Source: an uncultured Selenomonas sp. (GTDB lineage: Bacteria > Bacillota > Negativicutes > Selenomonadales > Selenomonadaceae). Taken from it: a DNA stretch of 10,237 nucleotides. Position 1 is the first letter of the stretch. Each line of letters starts with the position of its first letter. The position numbers were made by a program, and so were the translations under genes. Below the pieces are notes generated by a model. It ran no database searches. It was not told the DNA's origin and saw only the letters and a list, made by a program, of their open reading frames with translations. The stretch is taken from contig CAMURM010000030.1 in NCBI GenBank assembly GCA_947097535.1, positions 1-10,237 on the forward strand, given 5' to 3'. This document shows, in pieces, positions 1 through 4,931 of this stretch.

Positions 1-663
1 GAGCAGGAGCTGAAGAAGCAGCAGGTGTCCGTGCGTGAGCAGGAGCTTGCGGCGCAGATTCAGAAGCAGGCGGATGCAGAAAAATATGCCGTCGAGCAGA
101 AGGCGGCGGCCGATCTTGCCAAGCGTCAGCGTGAGGCGGAAGCTGCCCTTTATGAAACACAGCGCAAGGCAGAAGCCCAAAAGGCAGAGGCGGAGGCCTC
201 GCGCTATGCGGCGGAGCAGGCGGCGGCAGGAATCAAGGCGCAGGGCGAGGCTGAAGCTGCCGCAATTCAGGCGAAAGGCGAGGCGGAAGCCGCTGCGATG
301 GATCGCAAGGCAGAAGCGCTGAAGAAATACGGCAAGGCGGCTATGGCGCAGATGATCGTTGAGATTCTGCCGCAGATCGCTTCGGAAGTGGCAAAGCCGC
401 TTGAGCGCATCGGCAATGTATCCATCATCGGCGGCAGCAGCGCCTCTGCGGTCGAGCCGATGGCAGACAATGTGCCGCTCGTTATGGCAAAGACGTTTCA
501 GACGGTCAAGGCGGCGACGGGCATCGACCTCGCGGACATCGTGCGCGGCGAGAGCTACGAGGCGAAGGTCACGAAGAATGTCAACGTCACGGGGGCGGAT
601 GCTGATGCCATAAAGGCGGCTGCCGTCAAGGCGGCGACGATTGCCAATGCGATTCGCGACTGA
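1..663 (+). CDS. Flotillin/YqiK-family protein, C-terminal part (5' truncated)
   Basis: The frame is open from the first base, so the N-terminal SPFH/PHB membrane-anchored domain lies outside the window; the GTG at 25 is only an internal codon. About 220 residues are visible. The first half is an Ala/Glu/Lys/Gln-rich coiled coil with the near-tandem block KGEAEAAA/QGEAEAAA typical of flotillins. It is followed by the conserved flotillin tail (YGKAAMAQMIVEILPQIA, then AKPLERIGNVSIIGG) and an Ala-rich end finishing in IANAIRD. Flotillins form oligomeric scaffolds at the cytoplasmic face of ordered membrane patches and affect envelope processes; the client proteins here are unknown. The stop is 14 bases before the deacetylase start, so the two are probably co-transcribed. 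The family call is firm; whether it is closer to FloT or YqiK cannot be decided without the N-terminus. Confidence 0.85.
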   Translation, partial: EQELKKQQVSVREQELAAQIQKQADAEKYAVEQKAAADLAKRQREAEAALYETQRKAEAQKAEAEASRYAAEQAAAGIKAQGEAEAAAIQAKGEAEAAAMDRKAEALKKYGKAAMAQMIVEILPQIASEVAKPLERIGNVSIIGGSSASAVEPMADNVPLVMAKTFQTVKAATGIDLADIVRGESYEAKVTKNVNVTGADADAIKAAAVKAATIANAIRD

Positions 664-670
664 GGGAGGA
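663..670 (+). promoter_or_regulatory. Strong Shine-Dalgarno that decides the deacetylase start
   Basis: AGGGAGGA overlaps the flotillin stop codon and sits 7 bases before the ATG at 678. No comparable site precedes the second in-frame ATG at 783, which has only a weak GGGG at 775-778. Ribosomes should therefore load at 678 even though the typical signal peptide begins at 783. Confidence 0.7.
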
Positions 671-677
671 CAAGCGA

Positions 678-685
678 ATGACAAA
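678..685 (+). repeat. Left copy of 8-bp direct repeat, possible target-site duplication
   Basis: ATGACAAA at 678-685 is repeated exactly at 783-790. Each copy contains an in-frame ATG of the deacetylase gene. Removing one copy plus the 97 bases between them would put the strong Shine-Dalgarno 7 bases before MTKFLRR. Confidence 0.5.
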
Positions 686-1589
686 CTACACGCACAAACG
701 TCCGCTTCGTGGACTTTGTGCGCCGCCCTTACAGAAGCCTAGTCAATCGGTCTGCGCCTTCGGCTTGACCTCATGGGGTTTCATGACAAAATTTTTGCGG
801 CGGTTTCTGCCGCTCTTCGTGCTGTCCTTTGCGCTGCTTCTGGCGGCGGGCACGGGGGATATTGACGCGCGTATCGCGCAGGAAGTCGAGCAGGGGGCGA
901 AGGTGCGCATCCTGAACTACCACATGGTCAACGATATGGATCATTCACTCGCCGTTGCACCGAAGGACTTTGAGCGTCAGATGGCGTGGCTCAAGAAGAA
1001 CGGCTTCCAGTCGATCACGCCCGAAGAGCTTTACGGCGCATTGACGGGAGCGGGCGATTTGCCCGAAAAGCCCGTGATGATCACATTTGACGACGGTTAT
1101 GTCGACAACTATGAGAAGGCGTACCCGATTCTCAAGAAGTATGGTTTTAAGGCGACGATCCTCGTCGTCACGGAGATGGTGGGAAAGAAGAAGGGCTATC
1201 TGACGTGGGAACAGCTGCGCGAGATGGAACAGCACGGCTTTTCCATCGAGGGGCACACGATGACACACCGTGCTTTGACGAGTCTCACGGATGACGAGGT
1301 CAAGGAGGAGCTTTCCGCCTCGAAGCGCATGATCGAGGAGAAGCTCGGCAAGACGGTCACATGTTTCGCCTACCCGGGGGGCGCGTACAACCTGCACATC
1401 GCGAATCTCGTGAAGGAAGCGGGCTACAAGATGGCGTTCACCGTGCGCTACGGCAACGCGGATCGCGCGAGCAACCTCTACGCCATCGACCGCGTGCCGA
1501 TCTTCCATACGGAAAACACGGAAGGATCGTTTCAGAAGCGACTGCGCTATCTGCCGGTTTTCGAGCATTCCGGCTGGCAGAAGCGGTAG
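678..1589 (+). CDS. Exported polysaccharide deacetylase (NodB/CE4 family)
   Basis: Predicted metal-dependent N- or O-deacetylase of an envelope polysaccharide; the substrate (peptidoglycan, poly-GlcNAc or another glycan) cannot be told. From the ATG at 678 it is 303 residues, and from the ATG at 783 it is 268. Numbered from 783, MTKFLRR plus a hydrophobic stretch (8-22) is a classic signal peptide or anchor without a lipobox Cys. An ILNYHMV stretch (43-49) follows, as in PgaB/IcaB-like deacetylases. NodB motif 1 is TFDDGY (101-106, D103 and D104), motif 2 is HTMTH (158-162, metal ligands H158 and H162), and motif 3 is FAYPGGAYN (195-203). The C-terminus is short, with no extra domain. The 35 residues before the second Met are low in similarity to anything I know and correspond exactly to the 105-bp insert described separately. 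Its position directly behind a flotillin gene suggests a shared envelope role. Confidence 0.9.
   Translation: MTNYTHKRPLRGLCAPPLQKPSQSVCAFGLTSWGFMTKFLRRFLPLFVLSFALLLAAGTGDIDARIAQEVEQGAKVRILNYHMVNDMDHSLAVAPKDFERQMAWLKKNGFQSITPEELYGALTGAGDLPEKPVMITFDDGYVDNYEKAYPILKKYGFKATILVVTEMVGKKKGYLTWEQLREMEQHGFSIEGHTMTHRALTSLTDDEVKEELSASKRMIEEKLGKTVTCFAYPGGAYNLHIANLVKEAGYKMAFTVRYGNADRASNLYAIDRVPIFHTENTEGSFQKRLRYLPVFEHSGWQKR
686..782. mobile_element. Putative 97-bp non-coding insert (MITE/REP-like) in the deacetylase start
   Basis: The segment is bounded by ATGACAAA on both sides (678-685 and 783-790). It contains a near-perfect hairpin: 691-698 (CGCACAAA) pairs with 715-722 (TTTGTGCG), and 700-703 (GTCC) with 711-714 (GGAC), with one bulged C at 699 and a 7-base loop. 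A weaker second fold pairs GTCAA (742-746) and GCC (756-758) with GGCTTGAC (762-769). Read in the deacetylase frame it gives a Pro/Cys/Ser-rich stretch unlike a signal peptide. Insert plus one repeat copy is 105 bp, so the frame is preserved. I see no clear terminal inverted repeats and no second copy in this window, so mobility is inferred from the flanking duplication and the fold alone. Confidence 0.4.
783..790 (+). repeat. Right copy of 8-bp direct repeat; likely ancestral deacetylase start
   Basis: ATGACAAA, identical to 678-685. Its ATG opens the codons for the MTKFLRR signal peptide, so this is probably where the mature gene began before the upstream segment arrived. Confidence 0.5.
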
Positions 1590-1703
1590 AAGTGGGGATG
1601 TTGTAAATCTATCGCATCAAAAAAGGATTTCTGGTCATTGGCGAAGAAATCTATAGATTGTTGAAAAATGGTTTCAGCGAGCGATCGAAAGGAGAGGGGT
1701 TCT
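1590..1703 (+). promoter_or_regulatory. AT-rich gap with a 12-bp palindrome before the TPS-like gene
   Basis: The region holds the perfect palindrome AATCTATAGATT (1648-1659), and AAATCTAT occurs twice (1605-1612 and 1647-1654), 42 bp apart. The first copy could also pair with ATAGATT at 1653-1659. This is plausible as an operator or alternative stem upstream of the next gene, but no convincing -35/-10 pair was found and no intrinsic terminator follows the deacetylase. The ribosome binding site for the next gene, AAAGGAGAGGGG (1688-1699), lies at its end. Confidence 0.35.
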
Positions 1704-2696
1704 ATGAAAAAATGGCGTCTGTGTGCGCAGCATTCCCTGCGTATGGGAACGCTGATGATGGCCGCCGCGCTTGCATTTACAGGAACGGCGTTCGCTATGC
1801 CGACGGGCGGCACACTCGTGCAGGGAAATGTCATCATCGATCGGGGAACACTCGCGGCTCCCGCTAGCGGCGCGACGATTCGCACAACGGAGAACAGTGT
1901 CATCGACTGGACGGACTTTGACCTCGTAGCGGCGGAGGAACTGCATTTTGATACCACGGGCGGGGCGCTCGTGGCTCATGTACCCGCCAGCAAGGTGGCG
2001 ATGTTGCGCGGCAAGATCAGTCAGACAGGCAGCCATCCGCTGACGATTATCGGCGACGGCGGCTTGAGCATCGAGGCGGCGCAAATCGATGGGACGAATG
2101 TGGAGCTTGCAGCGACAAAGATGGTAATGCAGGATAGCAGCCTTGTGGCAGATCGCGTGCAGATCCGCGTCGGAGAAATGGCTGACACAGCGGAGGATAT
2201 AGAGGTCACTCGCGGTGCGCCGTTCTATCTTTCGAACAGCATCATTCGTGCGAAGGTCTTTCGGAGTATGAGTGGCGCGGTCTATCTGCTGAACGATTGT
2301 GAAGTCAATGCAGATACGATAGATCTCAGCATCGGCGAGAGCATCCGCATTTCTCGGGGAGCGGATGGCAAAGAATTGCATGAAGAAATCGCTGTCACGC
2401 GAGATAATACGCTGTCGCTGTGGGAGTCTGCCGTCAACGGCGGCGATATTTCCTTCCGTACGGGAAATGTCGGAATCTGGCAGGACAGCGTACTTGAGGC
2501 AGAGGGAAAGATGACGCCGATCGTAGAGAGTTCGAACAAAGGAAATCAAAAATACAGCCTTACGCGGGTGGATGGTTCTACTCCGAGACTGCTTTGCGGC
2601 GATAGTTCGACGGTTTGGCAAAAGAGCGGCGGAGTAAAAGGATTTAAAGAGGCGATTAGCTTGAAACAGCCGCCGGCCATCCCTGCAATGAAATAG
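1704..2696 (+). CDS. Exported TPS-like (filamentous-haemagglutinin N-terminal domain) protein
   Basis: 330 residues. The start is ATG 1704, preceded by AAAGGAGAGGGG at 1688-1699; an upstream in-frame ATG at 1668 lacks a good site and would place 12 polar residues before the signal peptide. Residues 1-31 form a signal peptide (MKK, hydrophobic core, cleavage after AFA). The mature protein begins MPTGGTLVQGNV (32-43), then NSVIDWTDFDL (64-74), LRGKISQTG (101-109) and GGLSIEA (119-125). This is the layout of the TPS/haemagglutination-activity domain that outer-membrane TpsB porins recognise in two-partner secretion. The usual NPNG motif is replaced by GDGG (117-120). The rest (about 140-330) is rich in short beta-prone, Asn/Ser/Asp-containing stretches, compatible with a short beta-helix, with no long repeats and no obvious C-terminal anchor. 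No TpsB partner is in the window. Codons are visibly less GC-rich than in the mur genes. The domain call rests on motif resemblance; the function is unknown. Confidence 0.65.
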   Translation: MKKWRLCAQHSLRMGTLMMAAALAFTGTAFAMPTGGTLVQGNVIIDRGTLAAPASGATIRTTENSVIDWTDFDLVAAEELHFDTTGGALVAHVPASKVAMLRGKISQTGSHPLTIIGDGGLSIEAAQIDGTNVELAATKMVMQDSSLVADRVQIRVGEMADTAEDIEVTRGAPFYLSNSIIRAKVFRSMSGAVYLLNDCEVNADTIDLSIGESIRISRGADGKELHEEIAVTRDNTLSLWESAVNGGDISFRTGNVGIWQDSVLEAEGKMTPIVESSNKGNQKYSLTRVDGSTPRLLCGDSSTVWQKSGGVKGFKEAISLKQPPAIPAMK

Positions 2697-2750
2697 ACAA
2701 ACCGCATAGAGTGAACACAGTGTCAGTCCCTGCCTGCACAATGGGAACAG

Positions 2751-2783
2751 AAAAGCCCCCAAGGGTTCAGCTTGGGGGCTTTT
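2751..2783 (+). terminator. Intrinsic terminator after the TPS-like gene
   Basis: A perfect 13-bp stem AAAAGCCCCCAAG (2751-2763) pairs with CTTGGGGGCTTTT (2771-2783) around a 7-base loop. A T-run closes the + strand arm and an A-run opens it, so it can work in both directions; with no gene converging from the right, its main use is to end the transcript of 1704-2696. Confidence 0.9.
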
Positions 2784-2870
2784 CGCGTGCTATGACAGCT
2801 ATCTCATTCGCCGCCGGTATAGCATATTTGCCTGTTCGTGTGCAAGTCATTCGCCGGTTTGGAGTTATGG

Positions 2871-2920
2871 GAAAGCAGTCCCTTGCCTTTGGTAAAGGGG
2901 GTGCTTTCTCTTTATTTTTT
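2871..2920 (+). terminator. Second terminator-like hairpin, no gene directly upstream
   Basis: GAAAGCA (2871-2877) pairs with TGCTTTC (2902-2908), and TCCCTT (2879-2884) with AAGGGG (2895-2900, including one T-G pair), leaving a G-G mismatch at 2878/2901 and a 10-base loop. It is followed by TCTTTATTTTTT (2909-2920). The form is that of a + strand Rho-independent terminator. It may back up the one at 2751-2783 or end a short non-coding transcript from the spacer. Confidence 0.6.
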
Positions 2921-3002
2921 GCGGCAAATGGGCGCATGATGAAAAAAATGAAAGAGAGAGGCAGGAAAAAGACAGGAAAGAAAGAATTAAAACTAGACAA
3001 TG

Positions 3003-3028
3003 AAGTGGCGAAAAGTGGGGAAATGTGG
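3003..3028 (+). promoter_or_regulatory. Predicted MraZ operator: three 10-bp-spaced boxes
   Basis: AAGTGG (3003-3008), AAGTGG (3013-3018) and ATGTGG (3023-3028) recur with an exact 10-bp period, about one helical turn. Known MraZ sites upstream of mraZ are short G-rich direct repeats with this spacing (TGGG-type in Escherichia coli, AAAGTG-type in Mycoplasma). The boxes fall across the -35 and spacer of the likely promoter, as expected for autorepression of the dcw operon. The match is by pattern; binding is not shown. Confidence 0.7.
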
Positions 3029-3034
3029 TTTAAT
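3006..3034 (+). promoter_or_regulatory. Probable sigma-A-type promoter of the dcw operon
   Basis: The -10 candidate TTTAAT (3029-3034; alternatively TAATAT at 3031-3036) lies 17 bases after a weak -35 TGGCGA (3006-3011). The poor -35 and the overlapping MraZ boxes fit a regulated promoter. Transcription would start near 3041, leaving a leader of under 30 bases before the mraZ ATG. Confidence 0.45.
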
Positions 3035-3068
3035 ATAGAGAGCACTGGTGAAGGAGGTGGCAAGCGAG

Positions 3069-3500
3069 ATGTTGATGGGTGAATACACGCATACAATCGA
3101 CGCGAAGGGGCGCGTGATACTGCCTGTGGATTTTCGCCCGGAACTCGGCAGCTCGTTTGTCATCACGAAGGGGCTTGACAACTGCCTCTTTCTCTACGGC
3201 GAGGAGGAATGGGAGCGGCTGTCGGCGAAGCTCAAGGCGCTGCCGATGTCGAAGCCCGAGGCTCGCGCCTTTGCCCGCTTCTTCTTTGCGGGTGCACGCA
3301 AGCTGGAATTGGACAGGCAGGGGCGCTTCCTCGTGCCCGCGAACCTGCGCGCCTATGCGAGTCTCAAGAAGGACGTCGTCCTGAACGGCGTCATGACGCG
3401 CGCCGAAATTTGGAGCCGCACGGCTTGGGATGCTTACAACGCCGAGGTGAATCCGATGGTCACGAAGATCGCGGAGACGCTGACGGATCTCGGGATTTGA
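3069..3500 (+). CDS. mraZ: Transcriptional regulator MraZ
   Basis: 143 residues, the normal length. MraZ is a ring-forming DNA-binding protein of the AbrB-like double-psi barrel type that binds repeats upstream of its own gene and controls the dcw cluster. It has the two tandem MraZ modules: MLMGEYTHTIDAKGR at the N-terminus with DAKGR at 11-15, and ELDRQGR with DRQGR at 82-86. Family-typical KGLDNCLFLY (34-43) and ARAFARFFFAGA (65-76) are present. The start is ATG 3069, because AGGAGG (3052-3057) lies 11 bases upstream and known MraZ proteins begin M-x-M-G-E-Y; a GTG at 3048 would overlap the ribosome binding site. It is the first gene of the operon, 9 bases before rsmH. Its probable operator is at 3003-3028. 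Confidence 0.97.
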   Translation: MLMGEYTHTIDAKGRVILPVDFRPELGSSFVITKGLDNCLFLYGEEEWERLSAKLKALPMSKPEARAFARFFFAGARKLELDRQGRFLVPANLRAYASLKKDVVLNGVMTRAEIWSRTAWDAYNAEVNPMVTKIAETLTDLGI

Positions 3501-3509
3501 GGTGAGTGC

Positions 3510-4445
3510 ATGGAGTTTCGCCATACGAGCGTGATGCCGGAGGAGATTCTGGCGGCTCTCGCCGTGAAGCCTGCGGGCACTTATGTTGACTGTACGCTGG
3601 GCGGCGCGGGTCATGCGCGGCGTATCGCTGACAGGCTCTCTCCCGCAGGACGGCTCATCGGACTCGATCAGGACGAGGCGGCAATCCAGGCGGCGAAGGA
3701 GCGGCTTGCCGACGTTTCGTGCCGTGTCGATGTCGTGCGCTCGAATTTCCGTGCGCTTGCCTCGGTTCTGCAAAACCTCGGCGTCACATCTGTCGACGGC
3801 GTGCTCTTCGACCTCGGCGTGTCGTCGCATCAGATCGATACGGCAGAGCGCGGCTTTTCCTACATGCAGGACGCGCCTCTCGACATGCGTATGGACACGT
3901 CGCGTCTCCTCTCGGCGCACGAGGTCGTCAACGAATATGACGAGGCGGAGCTTTGGCGCATCTTCCGCGACTACGGCGAGGAACGCTGGGCGAAGCGCAT
4001 CGCCGAGTTTGTGGTCAAGGCGCGCGCGGAGCGTCCCGTCGAGACGACGGGCGAGCTCGTCGACATCGTCTGCCGCGCTGTGCCCAAGGGCGTGCGGCGC
4101 GCGGCTGTCGGTCATCCGGCGAAGCGCATCTTCCAGGCGCTTCGCATCGAGGTGAACGATGAACTCGGCATCCTGCGCGGGAGCGTCGAGAGCGCCGTGC
4201 ACGCGCTCCGCGCGGGCGGCAGGATCGCCGTCATCACGTTTCACTCGCTCGAAGACCGCATCGTCAAGCAGACATTCAAGGAACTTGCACGCGGCTGTAT
4301 CTGCCCGCCCGGGCTTCCCGTCTGCGTTTGCGGTCACGAGCCTAAGGTCAGGCTCTTGGGCAAGGCGCAGAAGCCGAGCGCCGCAGAAGCTGCAGAAAAT
4401 CCACGCGCCAAGAGCGCGAAATTGCGCGTGGCTGAGAAATTATAG
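3510..4445 (+). CDS. rsmH: 16S rRNA (cytosine(1402)-N(4))-methyltransferase RsmH
   Basis: 311 residues, full length (formerly mraW). It uses S-adenosylmethionine to N4-methylate C1402 of 16S rRNA in the ribosomal P site. Visible family signatures are HTSVMPEEIL (5-14), the SAM-binding loop VDCTLGGAGH (26-35), GLDQDEAAI (51-59), FDLGVSSHQID (100-110), ERGFSYMQDAPLDMRMD, the FQALRIEVNDEL segment and ITFHSLEDRIVK near residue 245. A Cys-containing CICPPGLPVCVC stretch follows near the C-terminus, common in Firmicute RsmH. The ribosome binding site GAGGTGAG (3499-3506) overlaps the mraZ stop, so the two are translationally linked. An 86-base gap separates it from ftsL. Confidence 0.98.
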   Translation: MEFRHTSVMPEEILAALAVKPAGTYVDCTLGGAGHARRIADRLSPAGRLIGLDQDEAAIQAAKERLADVSCRVDVVRSNFRALASVLQNLGVTSVDGVLFDLGVSSHQIDTAERGFSYMQDAPLDMRMDTSRLLSAHEVVNEYDEAELWRIFRDYGEERWAKRIAEFVVKARAERPVETTGELVDIVCRAVPKGVRRAAVGHPAKRIFQALRIEVNDELGILRGSVESAVHALRAGGRIAVITFHSLEDRIVKQTFKELARGCICPPGLPVCVCGHEPKVRLLGKAQKPSAAEAAENPRAKSAKLRVAEKL

Positions 4446-4531
4446 GAAGCCGCTCTTCGGCGGAGGGCGCATGAGGAAGCAGGCGGAGGCTGCAGGAAGC
4501 GGCAGCACCGCTATCAAGGAGGGATCGACAG

Positions 4532-4903
4532 ATGCTCGCAAGACAAAGGGAGTATGAGTATTATGAGGAGGAGCTGCAGCCGCAGCGGATCGAGAAGCCT
4601 GCGCCGCCTCCTAAGAGGCGGCCGACGCTCAACACGCATCTGCGCTCCCGCTGCTTCTTGCTGCTCGCGCTGGTCTCTATCATGGCGATGGCGGTGACGA
4701 TCCGAAGCGGCATCACGGCGAGCCGCGGCTACGATCTCGTGAAGATCCAGCAGCAGGCGGAAACGCTCGAAAAGGAAAATGAGCATCTGAAGATTGAGAT
4801 CGCACAGATGAAATCGCCCGAGCGCGTGCGCCGCATCGCGACGGAAAAGCTCGGCATGAGCACGCCGAAGACGGTCTACTTTGCGACAGGTGCGAAGGAA
4901 TAG
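4532..4903 (+). CDS. ftsL: Cell division protein FtsL-like (bitopic, coiled coil)
   Basis: 123 residues. FtsL is a small single-pass divisome protein that works with FtsB/DivIC and FtsQ/DivIB to activate FtsW-FtsI. A charged, Pro-rich cytoplasmic N-terminus (1-40) is followed by one membrane helix (about 41-57, CFLLLALVSIMAMAVTI) and a periplasmic heptad-type coiled coil (about 68-93, with LEKENEHLKIEIAQM). The end, SPERVRRIATEKLGMSTPK, is the conserved tail of FtsL/DivIC-type proteins. AAGGAGGGA (4516-4524) lies 7 bases before the ATG. The primary sequence of this family is poorly conserved, so the name rests on topology, the LGM tail and the position between rsmH and murE. The gene that normally follows, ftsI/pbpB, is absent: murE starts 28 bases on. 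Confidence 0.88.
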   Translation: MLARQREYEYYEEELQPQRIEKPAPPPKRRPTLNTHLRSRCFLLLALVSIMAMAVTIRSGITASRGYDLVKIQQQAETLEKENEHLKIEIAQMKSPERVRRIATEKLGMSTPKTVYFATGAKE

Positions 4904-4931
4904 GTCCGATAAATTTCATGGAGGGATGGCA

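Larger units (their letters stand above)
2697..3068 (+). other. 372-bp intergenic region between the TPS-like gene and mraZ
   Basis: Contains, in order, a strong intrinsic terminator (2751-2783), an 87-bp spacer with the 10-bp direct repeat TCATTCGCCG (2804-2813 and 2847-2856), a second terminator-like hairpin with T-tract (2871-2920), a purine-rich tract (about 2938-2992), the mraZ promoter with its operator repeats (3003-3036), and the mraZ ribosome binding site (3052-3057). No convincing coding sequence was seen on either strand. Confidence 0.7.

Noticed and set aside
1668..1703. ATG 1668 as the start of the TPS-like gene
   Set aside because: It lacks a good ribosome binding site and puts a polar stretch before the signal peptide; 1704 has a strong site.
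1674..2762. A 362-codon minus-strand open frame opposite the TPS-like gene
   Set aside because: No recognisable motif and it runs into the terminator at 2751-2783; the sense strand has a signal peptide, a ribosome binding site and a TPS-like pattern.
3048..3068. GTG 3048 as an upstream start for mraZ
   Set aside because: It would overlap the AGGAGG site and add residues absent from the family, which begins M-x-M-G-E-Y.
2711..3082. A 123-codon plus-strand frame across the intergenic region
   Set aside because: It reads through two terminator hairpins, the promoter and the mraZ ribosome binding site, and the product is a Lys/Gly-rich stretch without features.
3030..4337. A 435-codon minus-strand open frame opposite mraZ and rsmH
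   Set aside because: Its Arg/His/Ala-rich composition is typical of antisense shadow frames, and it spans two well-defined sense genes and the mraZ promoter.
4446..4531. Hairpin (CCGC/GCGG) in the rsmH-ftsL gap as a terminator
   Set aside because: Only a 4-bp stem with no T-tract; the operon clearly continues.
4881..4931. ATG 4881 or 4926 as the start of murE
   Set aside because: 4881 lies within ftsL with no ribosome binding site, and 4926 abuts the GGAGGG with no spacing; 4932 fits both spacing and family N-terminus.
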